Source: Rotaria macrura (lineage: Eukaryota; Rotifera; Eurotatoria; Philodinida; Philodinidae). From it: a stretch of DNA of 64,000 bases. The notes below the pieces were generated by a model. It was given only the letters and a program-made list of their open reading frames with translations. It searched no databases and had not been told where the DNA came from. This document shows positions 25,401 through 38,414 of the stretch, in pieces; the first letter of the stretch is position 1, and the number at the start of each line of letters is the position of its first letter. Where the stretch lies: NCBI GenBank assembly GCA_900239685.1, contig OENT01000431.1:53779-117778 (forward strand). The letters run 5' to 3'. A program made the translations under genes and the position numbers.

Positions 25401-28400
25401 GAAGGATGGTTTCCGAGTAATCATGTTCAAGATATTTGCGTGTTTAGTAAGTATTTGACGTGTTTTTGTTAACATATATTCACTTAGACGTGCCAATTTC
25501 AAACATGAAGAATGATAAATGTATGAGAATCGAACTTTTCTACTGCTATGGATGAAACTCTTTGCTCATCAAGTCTATTTTCAAACGATCGGTTTGCACC
25601 AACTATTGATCCCGGATAAGAAAGAACTACGTTGTCGGGCTCGTATACTATTGAGAGATCAAAATTTAAACTAGATTATTCAACAAACAGTTGCGATATA
25701 ATTCACTTTACGTTGAAAGTCAAGTTGAAACCATTCTAATAGTGTGTTCATTATAGATATTTTCAGTATTGGAAATTTTTGCCATCGTAAAAGCAATTTT
25801 TCTTTTTTCTTTTTCCCATTTCTAGAAAGAAGATAATCAAACGACTAAGATTGATACGATCAATCTAAATTAGTTAGAGCTCTTTCTATTGAAAGATATG
25901 ATGAAGCGAAATCAAATTGTCTCAGAAACTTAACGTCATCAGTTTAGAAGCCTCTTCTCAAGGTTAAAAGAAGCTTAATCGACGAAAATAAGAACTAGAC
26001 ATTAACTTATTTTAAACAAATAGATCAGTTCGTTACTTCTTACTGTTTTCGTTTAACTTCTTTCGAATATCTAGTGTACAAGAGATTAAATACAGTTTAG
26101 AAATGTAGAGATGAAAATTTTATAAGAGTATAAACAAAAACTGTGAACTTGTCAGTGAGACTTATCATTGCATGAAAGTCTGCTTTGCTTAAAGAGAAGC
26201 AAATGCGCTAGGCTGACAGATACTTTTGTAACATTTGAATAATTTGCTTCATGAAAATGAAATTTTCTTCCTGAGAATTCATAGGTGAGCTTAACATTTA
26301 TTTGATGGTAATATAGTTATATGGTGCATAGTAGGGTTTATTCCATGCCTTCAAAATGGAATGGATTCTTACAGAAAACTATCAACTCTAACCCACTCAA
26401 GCGATTCTCCAGAATGACAAAAAGCAGTGTTAAAGATAACAAGTAAAACCCTCCTACCCAATGCGAACACGTATCCGTATTGGAAAAAATTCATGTTTCA
26501 TGAAGTTCGCTCTGATCGTTTGAAAATTTCAATACTATCGAATTGCATTTAAATGGAAACACTAAAGTGTTCTCATGAAAATTTTCAACTTGAAAAATTA
26601 TTTTCATGCCATGTGATTAACTAGTATGAGGGTGTATAGTAAAGTACGTAGATTGTACGAATGAGAGACTTATTCATCATCGAGTGTACACGGAGAGAAG
26701 GATAGAGACTGATTCAGATCAACGAATAGCATATGCAAAAGAAATATTTCTTGAACTCAATATGTCACACGAACTTGACCGAATTTCTTTGTGAAAATTG
26801 CCCCAATCTATATGAACTTAAAAGCAATCGTATGATACTTGATTACGTAGTGTTTAAGCACGTAATACATGCTAGATTGATAACATGTCTACGAGTCATC
26901 ATATTGAATAGTGAACAGTGTTTGATTTTGAAATACTCAAGTGTCGATTGAATATTCTGAATTCAATAGATTTACGAGAACTGTCATGAATGAGTTCATA
27001 AACAATGTTATCGGAATCAGTAAGCGCATGTGCAAAATTAAATCATTGAACATCGATGACAGGCATTACATATTCAACTAGATTGTCTTAGCAATTGAAC
27101 GATTGCTGCGAATATTTTCTACGTGAAATCATTTTTGTTTCTTAAAGAAAATGGTGAAATAACGAACGATGATACGATTGTGATTAGTCGCGATGCTCTA
27201 TCCGCATTGATGATCAATAATGATGCATATACGCCACGCACCGTAGTTCTACAACGAGGTAAAAAAGGTTTTGGATTTGTCCTTCAAGGTTCACGAGGTA
27301 ATTGTTTTGCGTCATCGATGAATTGTCATATTTTATGTTTGAATTATTCTTTCTTTTCGTACAGTTGCTGGAAAATTATTTCAACCGACACCAACATTCC
27401 CTGCTCTTCAATATCTCTATACAATTGACAAGGGTAGTAATGCTGAGAAAGCCGGTCTCAAGCAAAATGATTATGTTCTTGAAGTATGTTTAAATTAACT
27501 CAAACGTTTTCTTATTCATAGTAATTCCAAACGAAAATGTTCACGAGGATTCACAACCACACACAAAATAAGTTCGAGAAAACGTCATGAAGTTCGAAAT
27601 CAGCAGATTTCTGACATGGATTCGTATCCTCTTTTCGAATCAGAGTTTAGTAAATAGGAAAGAATCAGGCATCTTTCTTCAGCTAGTGTAATGAAAAGAA
27701 GAGAAACAAACTATTGTACTCTTTCACAAAATGACTACAGTAGCAATGATGAATACAAATCATCAGAACCGTTCAATATACATTTCATCTGGCACAGATT
27801 GATTTTGCGAAATACGTTTAAATACGATTGTTAATGGCATGTGTTTTCTTTTACTATTGTCATTTACTATAGGAACAGTTCACTTCTTGGAAGTAAATGT
27901 TATGAGAAAAAAAGGTCATCTTCTTGAAAAGATTATTTCTTATCTAAAAGAATCGTTTATTCAGTATTTGTGTCTCATTCAATAAACAATTCAAATTTTC
28001 CGTTAGTTCAATTTCATGAGTTGACTTTTTAGGATACGTTCCGTAATCAAAACTGATCTGTTTCAGCAGCCCCAACTCCGTTCTTGAGAACTGTTCGATG
28101 GCTACCTTTGATCAAAGATCATCGGCTGCTACTATTTAAAAATGAAGTACTAGCAATTTGTTTACCTATTTGAGTACTTCAATGAACTATAGTTGGCAAA
28201 ATACTGAATATTTGCACTCGAAACTCAGCTATCGAATGAAGCCTTTACGTCATAGGCTGATGGCATTTGTCTTTCTTTGAATAGTCACTTAATAAATATC
28301 TAATTGAACGTGGTTTATTATCTAAAGAATCCTTACAATTATTGGAATTACTTTCGATAAGAAAACTGAGTAGCAAGTCTCGAATAATTCCCATCTTTAC

Positions 28401-31400
28401 ATATATTCTTAAATCTGTATTCTATTTCAAACAAAATCTAGATCAACGGTATTAATGTAACTTCAATGTCGCACGAAGAATGTGTTAATCTAATAAAACG
28501 AGCTGGAGATACTTTAGCGTTAAAAATAGTAACAATAAATATAGCATCGATGAATCAAACTCAGCATGGTACTCAATCGCATTATGCTGCTTTTCAATCA
28601 TTACCATATCGACGCAAAGGTAAATTGCTAATTGGTTTTTGTGTGCCATGAATAAACAATAAAGTGATAGGTAAAAAAACATTTAAAAATATATTTCAGC
28701 ACCCCTTCATCCCAGTTTTGAAAAGCCGTTTGGTGGTATGTCGATGTTATCGTTTTAATTGTTTGGCATGAAATTCTTTTGTTTTTCTAAATATGACTTC
28801 CTCACTTACTTTAGTATTTTCATTATCAAAAAAATCGCTTCCACCTTTTCAATCACTTATGATGAAGAAATCAGAACATAATACCGTTTTAGGTATTTGA
28901 CATTAAAACCATTAACCAATATATAACCTAACTGCATGAATATTTTTCACTAAAAAAAAACTATTTAATTATATCTTCATGACAGACTGTATCGAATTGT
29001 CTACCTCTCTCTCTCGTAGAAGATTTCGATCGAACATTGGCTGAATGTGAATATGGAAGTATGTCCGAAGCTTATCTCTCCATATCGAAACAACAAAGTG
29101 AAACTAATCATAATGGTTCAACATCGCTCCGTATCAGGTAGATATGCCGATTCAACTCTTAACTGATTTCCTACTTTTATCTCGTTTGAAAACAAAACAA
29201 AAGGAATAAACCAATTGTCCCTGAACGTGATTCATCATTGTATGATTTTTTTACCAATAATCAAAGTCAACACATTTACAACAGATTTCAATCGCTGGCG
29301 CCAGCAACAAGTGTGCCGAATTTATCCTCGATGGCAAGCAATCGATGTCATTCCAATTCATCATCTAATGAAGCTGATGAAGAATTATCTTTATCGTCAA
29401 TGAACAGTAATCAAATCGTACCAACGACAAATTTAATTGAAGAGAATGGCATTGGAATTTATATGACACCATCATTATCACTTAGCACGACTAATATGTC
29501 AACATTTAAGACGACAGCAGCAGCAGCACCACCACTACCACCAACAACAATAACGACAACAGCGAATCACTTACCGTCGAAACCAAGTGAAGTTAAAAGA
29601 CGATCGAATAATCGAAAACTTAATTCAGCAGCACTCAATTTGAATAATGTACTGCCGAAAACACATGAGAATGAAACTTCTACGGTATCAACATCATCCT
29701 CACCGCCACCCCCACCACCACTTCCTACAAATTTCGATTCAATGCATAAAACTGAATCTAGAACTTCATCGGCACAAGAACAAAAACCAACGAAAGACGA
29801 AACAGCGACCAATGAATTTCAAATACAAATTGAACAAGCGAAGAATCGTTTGAAAAAGATTGATATCGACGCACCAGCAAAACCTATTCTTTCATCAACA
29901 AAATTAAATGGATTTCACAAAACAATCCAACAGAATAATTTAGGTAATGATTGTCATTCATCTGAAATTGATTTCTTATAGTTTATCGATAGATTTGTCT
30001 TAGAGAAATTTCTAGTAAAAAATTTCGAAATAAGAATGCCCACTGATTAGAAAGGCAATCATGACTTTTAGTTTTTGCTTAAAAATGCTTCTCACCATCG
30101 TAGAAGTTTCCGATAGTACGGACGATTCGTAGTTTCAGTTCAAAAATCCTATAAATAACTACATTCGTGTGTGTTTAAAATTTGAGAACTAGCTTTTCTT
30201 TCGATTTCTGTCAGCCGCGATGAGGACCTGGACATGATTTCCATAAAGGACGTTTCTTCTCAATTAATCTCGAACAAGACGAGTAAGAGTATCAACCGTT
30301 CGAATAGTGTCAAACGGCTTAGTCTCTTCGATACTTTGTTAACGTAGTTCAGTCATTCGTCAAATTCGTGCGATGAATATCTTGAATTTCTTGAGAAAAC
30401 GGGCGAGTGCAGGTATCAACCATAAAAAGATTTCAGTACCAATGGATAAGTGAAGCGAGACAAACTAGTGTCGATGGATTACAGCATTTGAAGTCTGCAT
30501 GCTCAGTGATATAATCACGGTTAACCATTCGAATTTCATATGAAACCTTTTTTCTGTATTGTTTCATTTCAGTTAATTCGAATAATTATCGACCACCGAG
30601 TTTTTACAACCCTCCCGAATTAAAAAGCATTATCATCGAAGATAAAACACCTTCAAACGGCTTTCCTCCACCACCATCACCCAGTACTCTTCAACGATCA
30701 AGTACAGCAACATCTTTTCAAAAACCGTCAGTTATTGACCCACGACTAGATGCTAATTTTTCATCTGTTATTGCTCAACGTGCGGCTGCCGCTAAGGCTC
30801 GTCGTCATGAAAATCCCATAGGACTTGAATATAGTTCAAATGGTTTACCACCATCAACAACATTCTTCAATCATTGCATAACAACCAACGGCATGCAAAT
30901 GAATAGTAAGTTACACGATTGAAATGAAAGAATAGTTTAAATCAATTTTTCAGCTATCCATCATCATCGTTATTGAACTCCATTCAAGACATATTCTGTA
31001 AGAGTTTCGTGTGTATATCATGGGGTCTATTTAATTCTTGTCGGGATTGTTTTGTACATATATGTATAGATACTTATATGTACATAAATTGCATGATTTG
31101 ATCGAAATCAGAAAAAAAGATAATAAACAAACGATTTCTTATGCATGAATATCTGTGTGTTCTATGTGTTGTCGTTTGTGTGTTTCTATTCTACGTATTA
31201 AATTGTCGTCGTAGAAAATATTTCTTAGACTCATAGACGAAGTCATGTTTAAAGCAAACTGAACTATCAATCGACATAGCATGAACTAATTCATAGAAAA
31301 AAAACAACAACAGTGAAGCTTATTAATCGATTGCTCATCAGGCTTCTCTTTTCTTATATTATGATGGTAAAACTTTCTATTGAATACTAATAAAGAGTCA

Positions 31401-31644
31401 AAGTGAACGGGTTCTTTGTTTTTGGCATGCCTACGGGTTCTCTTGTCCATTCGCACGCACATAACATTCTATTGCTTATTGATACCTATCCAGATATCAT
31501 ATGATGATAAATTTCGATGTTGCTTTTTTAGATTCATCGTGTCCACAGCGATTCAGTACTACAGCCAATCAATTGTTAGAGAATCTCAAACGTCGTAGTG
31601 GAAGTGTAATCGCAACAGATCCCTATGTTAAGAATTATCATTAG
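22442..31644 (+). CDS. SHANK: SHANK-family postsynaptic scaffold protein, no SAM domain seen
   Basis: Eighteen exons join in phase to 1165 residues: 22442-22639, 22721-22846, 22909-22971, 23041-23146, 24047-24204, 24285-24587, 24647-25082, 25147-25293, 25351-25446, 27148-27297, 27365-27483, 28442-28619, 28700-28735, 28815-28892, 29020-29137, 29204-29943, 30573-30905 and 31532-31644. Order: SPN ubiquitin-like domain (VWCAKQKVLQ, GRAGKFLDE, FKYKRRVY), ankyrin repeats (VNGGAHLDFRTRTGG, LELGASPN, GNTPLHICA), a VVPYRETP-type linker, SH3 (RKRLYAAAPGRK, NEGWFPSNHV; about residues 477-544), PDZ (KGFGFVLQGS, PTPTFPALQYL, INGINV; about 575-665), then a long Ser/Pro-rich tail with a PPPPPPLP run. By family it scaffolds postsynaptic densities. 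The tail ends NQLLENLKRRSGSV...KNYH without a recognisable SAM domain. Reading through the donor at 29944 gives an early stop at 29981, a possible short isoform. Confidence 0.95.
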
Positions 31645-34600
31645 TAACAATCTACTCAAATACAATTTCGTTTGTTAGTTTGCTTTTTTCTATTGCAACG
31701 AATTGTGTTCGAATTCGGGCGTATAATTGTTCGAATCAGTGATATTCACAGTCTCCATGTCTGTGTATTATTTGATATTGTCGCCTTTGCTTTGTTTCGT
31801 TTTGTTTTTCTTTTGTTTATATGTCTATTCTTGTCTTTTGTTGGATTTCCTTTTTCTGCACTCGCATCTTTGTCCAGTCACACCTTACACATTCCGTGCG
31901 TTTTCAATCGGTTGCTTATTAAAATATAAAGACGACATATACATTTAGAGAATCAAAATTATCAATCAGAGTGTTGTATGGTAGAAGTTGTTTATTTTAG
32001 AACAATCTAACAAGTAATAAATGCATTCGATTATTCCTGTACTCTTTAAATGATCGAGAATTTTCGTGAAATTGTATATTAGTTCAGATTAAGCTATCAT
32101 GTTTCTCTCTATGCATCAATCTGACTAAGAATCATGAGTTATTTGATCTTGATCTCACAAGCATCTATTGAGTATGAATTTATTGTTTATTCTCAGAAAA
32201 AGGCCCATGGGCTCGTGATTAAACCTCAGTGCAAGTATGAGTGTGTAATTCGTCGGTAACGAAGAAAGTTTCGAGTGTAAACAGGAAAATCTAACATTTA
32301 CATATTTAGCTATTAGAAAAGATACCCGAAAAGGTTTTCTTTTTTATTTACAATGTTGATTAGAGAAAGTTGCATACTTCATGAGACTAAAATGACGGAG
32401 TCATTTCAATCTAAGGAGAGAGATACTCCAAGACTCTTCAAGAACACATTTGACAACAAGTTAAAGAAAGTGACCCTATTGAACTTTTGGTAATCATCAC
32501 TGATTCTAAATGCTATCGAATTGCTATACATAAGAAGTAATGCAAAGCTATATTGTCATGTTTATTTTTCTAGTGAAGGCTAAAGACACAAATTGTAAAC
32601 ATAAATCAACGTACTTCAAAATGTACACAAAATGCAGCACTAGAAACCACTATTCAAAAACGAAAGTAAATGTCTCGAGTTATTTCTTCATTGGAATCAG
32701 AGAGGAAAGCTTTTCGATTGCAGTTCATCTTATCGTTTTGCGAATAGGAGAAATATTGATATGACTTGCAAGTGGTTGTGACATATCTGCTCTACTATAT
32801 GAACATCTTCGATTGAAGAATGCACTTGTCAATATCTCTCTATCTTTGCACCGTAGTATGTTGCACCAGAGAGATTCTTTCTGATGGTGGAGGTGCCTAC
32901 GTAATATAATTATCATGTCTGTTTATTTTATTTGTATTGCAATAATCTGTAGGGAAGGAAATTGAATTTAGAAAATATTGCTCACAGTGCATTGAATTAA
33001 AATTTTCGTCATTAATGTTGTTATGTGAGAAATTCTAAGAAAATTTTCTTCCCATGGTTTTTTCTCTTTAAACAGACATGTAATATTTAGTCGTTAGATT
33101 TTTATCACGTATACTCTACTATACAATTATTCAGTCGTCTTTTCCTCGAGGTGAACAACTACTCAGTCTTGATATGAAGCGTAGAATTAGAGTCAGCCAT
33201 TATGAATTCCCGTATGCAGAATAGTAACAAATCTTAGAAGAAACGAAATCGGCAATGCAACGAAATACTTACTGCTGAAGAAGTACAACGTATTAGAATC
33301 GATGAAAAACAAACATCTTCATCACTGGCCCGATCAATATCGGAAAGATTTATCGATATCATATCACTTCGAGACAATGAAAATGGGCAAAAATTATTAG
33401 TCGGTTTAATGTTAGATTATTATTTTCTTCTTGTGTCAATGCGTTCTTATTGTTTCCAACGACGCTTAAAGACTATCGATGAATAATTTCGTTGACGTGT
33501 GTGTGGAAATATTTAAGTGACTGTTTATTTCAGATATACCATCTACTTACTGATGATCAGTGTCGAATCGATGACGATAGATCGAACATAGAACTATTTG
33601 TACATGAAACATCATCAGGAACATAACACTTAGCCAGACGGCAGATTCCTATTATAAATGGAACCAATCTTAGGATGTTATATGTCATCGAAGGTTAACA
33701 TGATGATAATTTTTATGTTTTCTTGGATAAAGAGACTATTCTACTTTTGAATGATGTAACTATTCTGCATCACGCTAAAAACAAATGACTTGAGCATATT
33801 TTGAGATTCTTTCAGGTATTTAGTTATTTCGGTTGGATACTAACTGAACTTCTTCGTTTTACGAGGATATACTAATTTAGACAGATCAGTTTCTGTTTCA
33901 GTATCTTCTGGTACAATTTCTTACTTGACACGACATGAATCGCAAGTTGATTATAATAAATAATGGTGTTAATTTTTCAATTGGTCGGCAGTGTGGATAT
34001 GGATTTATCTGGGTATTGTCTTCTCTACGAAATGCAATGTAAGACGACAAAATATAAAATTCACTCGAAGAGGGATTGACCGATGCTACGAATGCAAATT
34101 TCTCATGAAAAAGATCTTAGACTACAACAATGCACACTTTCTTATCGGTATCTGCTAGTATATACGGAGAAAGCATCTCAAATTGTATTTTCTAGTGGTG
34201 TCTCACTACAGAGCGAAGCTATAGACATTAGATTGTTTTTCAATCTAATATATATATATATACATTTGCATTTCTAGGAATGAGAATATATCTCCAAATA
34301 TCTTTTACCAATATTATTTTGCTATGCACATGTTCCTATTTTTAGGGATTGTTTCGCACTATCAGTAACCTTACGTATGTGATCTTGAATAAAGAAGATG
34401 TGCACTAACACACTCACCTGCACCCAGTGATTTAGTTGTTGACAATCAGAAACACTAAGTTTCATGGAATGTGGATGATTTCCCTTCTAATCTCAATTGA
34501 AACATGAATATTTCGTCTTTTTAATGAATGCTCACAGTCAAAACACTACATAATGCCAGTTTGGACACTTTCTTAAATGAAAAGGCCGATGGTTATTATG

Positions 34601-35612
34601 TAATATTATTGGGCATTGTCTTAGTTTTTCTATGAATATGAGTGATCTAACTACGTCGATTGTCCCACATAAGTAAACAAATATCGTCAACAATCGGATA
34701 AGTATAGTACTATCGAATATTTCTTTATCTTGAGAAAAACTCCTTTAGAATACATTCGAAGAACAATCAATTTGATTCTACTTCTTCTGAATGACAAATA
34801 TTGTCAAAAATTATTTTGCATGATAGTATACACCACTAGTACGATCCGCGAACATGGTAAATCTCTGGTAGTCAGTATTTTTCCAGTACGAGAAAAGTCA
34901 CACAAATTCTACTAGATTAACTTTCTTCTTGAACTTGGAAATTTGTATTGAATGAGATTGATATTCGTTGTGTTGGCATTTCGTCATCAACTCTAGTGAA
35001 TGCAACAGACCATTTTGATCTTGAAAACATTTCATATACATGCAGTGTGTCATATGAATTTCTCAATGTTTTTATCAAAGAAAGGTGTGTGGATGAACTT
35101 TTTATTGTCTTCATGAGAGGAGTCATACGAAAGAAAAGTGTGCGAATCAAACGGTGAACTTTTTGTCATCATTCTCAAGCATAATGTGGCGTTTCAAGAT
35201 TCTACTTAGTATCTATCACTCAAACTCAAAGTGCAAGAAAGCAAAGGATTCGTGTGGATATCAACCTGGCATACCCTTTATTTAACGTAAGATAGCTTTG
35301 ACTTTGTAAATGAACGTATATATACATATATATATTTATATATTTTGTTACCGTTTCGATATAACATCATATCTCGTATTGTTGTACAAATAAAAATAAG
35401 AGGAAAGAGAAAAAACAGCAAAGATTGTTGATGACAGAAGTCAACTATAAGAAACATAACATAGAACTAAATTTATCATGAAAATTCTCTTTTGTTTTGC
35501 ATTTCTTGACTTTTGAAATTCACCAAAAAAGAAAGAAAAAAAATTTGACTGGAGACATAATACAAGAAATTTAAAACAAAAACCAACAAAGAATAAGAAT
35601 AACGAAAGTGAA
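31645..35612. other. Intergenic, contains decayed coding-like sequence
   Basis: Between SHANK (plus) and Sgf11 (minus). The first 1.5 kb shows nothing. From about 33.2 kb there are coding-like fragments with stops, listed separately. Short (TA)n runs occur at about 34248-34262 and 35318-35345. Confidence 0.55.
33202..33786 (+). pseudogene. Decayed unidentified gene fragment
   Basis: From ATG 33202 a frame reads MNSRMQNSNKS, a TAG, then KKRNRQCNEILTAEEVQRI and SSSLARSISERFIDIISL, ending near 33400. After a TTTCAG acceptor at 33531-33533 a second block reads IYHLLTDDQCRIDDDRSN, then VHETSSGT, a TAA, RRQIPIINGTNLRMLYVIEG, a second TAA, and DNFYVFLDKETILLLNDV up to a TGA at about 33784. Codon usage and amino-acid content look coding, and the stops fall in one continuous frame, which points to a pseudogene. 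More coding-like pieces lie at about 34083-34230, 34730-34915 and 34948-35157. I do not recognise the family. Confidence 0.4.
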
Positions 35613-38414
35613 TTATCGTTTACTGTCTTCTTGAAACATAATTATCGATGTTGTTGATGATAGTTCATCTTCGACTAGATTCAATGGAGATCGAACTGGA
35701 AAATATGACGATGGTGAAGATGGTGACGTGGATCGATTTTTAAAAAATATAGTTTCACTACGTAATGGCATAGACGAATTTACTAAAGGAACCACAGTAT
35801 GCTGCACTCTTGCACTAAAACATTAGAAGCAAAATAAAAAGATGGAAAATGAAGAAAACAAAAACCTTTTACCTAATTTTATCAAGTGGAATGATACAAT
35901 TGTCGAAGTCCAGTTCTGCTATTGGTTGCAATATTACTGCAGTATCGTCTTTCTTCTTTCTTTTCTTATTTTTATTTCCATTATTTGTATTAATTGTTGC
36001 GTTACGTCGTTTTCTCTTCTTTGGTTTCCAATCATCTTCATCTTCATCATCATTGTCAAAATCACCAGTATATTCTTGATCGTCGTTTATTACTCGACGA
36101 TGGTTATTACTTGAACTTGATGTTGAATCTATAAAGTTCAATGTAAATTCAATAAGTTTCTCTTTTCTCTTCCGACTTAAATATCAATCGACTAGCTTAT
36201 TTTATTTTCTATCTGACTGATGTGTTCAAAACATTACTCAAAACGTTTTTCAATTCATGCGATTTGGGATTGATTTTTCCAGATAATACAGTGTTGAGAC
36301 ATTGTTTTTCATACTATTGAACGTGAAATTTAATCCTGAAGATAAAGGATGACTTCTCTTTTACCCAGTGATAATCGCTTTTCGCGTGGCAACAGTGAGA
36401 AATCCCGTTATCTAGTCTAGGGTGTCTGACGTTTTAAGACTACTTTTTCTGTAAGTGGCAGAGGATTGAAGGTAGAAAAATTTGAAGGAGACAGATATGT
36501 AAAAGAGGAGATATACATATTTGGATGTAAAAATGAAAAACCAATAGACTAACAGTAAAACGATGCGCACGTAAATTTCTAGCCAATCGAGATTAATAGA
36601 CAGAGTCACATTTATTTGGTAGCAGAGTTGTTTTTAATTATTTTTTTCTGTCTGGATTGCAAACTCTCCGAACCGTGAGATTTTATAGAATGGAACCTGC
36701 TCGACGTCGTCTTGCAATATTTGAAGGAGAAAATTGACTTAAAATCAAATTCAAAAACGTTTATCGATGCTTCTGATGTCAAAGGCGTTGTAAGCTAGAA
36801 ACTCGAATGATCAGAGGCATATTTTACAAAAAGCACAACGAATTAACATTTTTCATGGTTAATTCTTAAAGTATACAAAGTGACTCCATCAATAAAACTG
36901 ATTAGTGTTCTGTGAAGCGGAAATGTTTTAGTAGACTGTCAAAAACTTTCGTTATTCTGTATTGTTGTTTGTGATTATTATTGGAATGATACTCATTCTA
37001 GGTAGGGATTCAATGGACACTACTCATCGTGTGCATGTAAGTGATGATGTGGGCATAATTTGAAAAAGTATCTCGTTTTTTCTCAAAAACAAATGAACTG
37101 CTGAAGGCAAACTATAATATTAATTAACTGATTTTCCCGTCGAAGCGACTAATCTCCAGTAGCAAAACGTTCTACGTAGAAAAGAAATACTTCAACCCGT
37201 TTCCGAAACTAATGATTAAATTTTTTTGCATCGTCTACTTATATAGCACTGTCATTTTTTTGCAAAACGAGCAGGTTTCGAATTGTGTTTACATTATGTT
37301 CAGGAAAAAGCAAAATATAGTTCTCTATTTTAGATGAATGTATTGGAAAATCCCAACCATATTTTTGTTTTAGAACTTATTAACTGAATGGAAAAAATAG
37401 GAGAATTTTCGATTATTGAGAGTTCGTCCTTCATACAATCGAGTCATTCATGAATCCGGTAAACCTTATTATTACTACCATCATTTTTACGGACGTTTGG
37501 TAATTTCCGATGAGAGCTCGTTGAATTCGAGAAGTAAAAATTTTCGAATTTGATGAGCTCCATTTCTAATTCGTAATAATCAATTGAATGATAGAATACA
37601 ATATCTCTACACAACTGAATAATTCATTCTCATCACGTATGCATCGCTTAGCCCGAATCTTTTTTGTACTAATTTCAAATGGACGAAAATAACATGGAGA
37701 TGAAGGCAGAGATTCATCAACACTTCTATCTGATGTATTCAAGCAAGATGTGTCAATGCTCAAGTCTTCGAATTTTGTGCCAAAAAGAAAATTTCCTTTG
37801 GGAAGCAAAATCAGATTCGAATAGTATCATAATTCAATTTGAATGTTAATTTATAATGCTTCTAAGCGATGCTATTCAAGACGTTCACCTGTGCAAGATC
37901 CTGCATCTTCAGGTAAAACATTGATCGGCTCAACGTTTTGAAATTCGTCACCATTCGATCGACTGTCATCGGACACGGCTGATATCGTCATAACTTGATC
38001 AACGATACGAGTTTTAGCTTGACGCGATGAACGTCGGCCAACACCTTGTAAAATTAGAAAAAAACTCCATGAAAGTTTTCGATTTCGAAATAAAAAACTG
38101 AAAACCTGATAAAAATATTCTTTTTTGTTCTTTCTCTCACCGAGACATTTCGCTAGATGATAAGCAAATCGTATGGCTATTATATTCGATTGACCACACT
38201 GAGGGCATGTACATGTTTTTTTTTCAATTGATGTTGTTTGAAACGTTGACAATACTATCGAACAGTTTTTCGATTTAGTCCCATTACTATTTATTTCAAG
38301 TTGATCTTCAGGTATTCCTTTTAGTGATGAGTGTATTTCATAGACTAAATCAAGTATAAGATCATCCAATTCAGTATCAATTATCGATTGAATGGCTAAG
38401 GATAAATCGTCCAT
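35613..38414 (-). CDS. Sgf11: SAGA deubiquitinase-module subunit Sgf11 / ATXN7L3-like
   Basis: Four exons in transcript order, 38414-38141, 38044-37889, 36128-35873 and 35814-35613, join in phase to give 295 residues. The N-terminus (DDLILDLVYEIHSSLKG) matches the Sgf11 helix that docks in the SAGA deubiquitinase module. The zinc finger reads CPQCG, then IRFAYHLAKCLG, giving a C2HC pattern, followed by the arginine-rich GRRSSRQAKTR that in the family contacts the nucleosome acidic patch. Exon 3 has the acidic DNDDEDEDDW stretch and lysine-rich KPKKRKRR, as in animal Sgf11. The SCA7 domain of vertebrate ATXN7L3 is not evident. An acceptor (CTTACAG) upstream of the ATG suggests a 5' non-coding exon. 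A candidate alternative last exon lies at 37795-37566. Confidence 0.88.
37566..37795 (-). CDS. Candidate alternative terminal exon of Sgf11
   Basis: Inside the 1.76-kb third intron, an acceptor (CCCAAAG) at 37796 opens a frame in the same phase as exon 2. It gives NFLFGTKFEDLSIDTSCLN and continues through SLPSSPCYFRPFEI to a stop at 37566. The intervening intron would be about 93 nt, close to the local norm. Used instead of exons 3-4, it would give a protein without the acidic/basic tail. The frame looks coding, but the acceptor lacks a strong pyrimidine tract. Confidence 0.4.
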
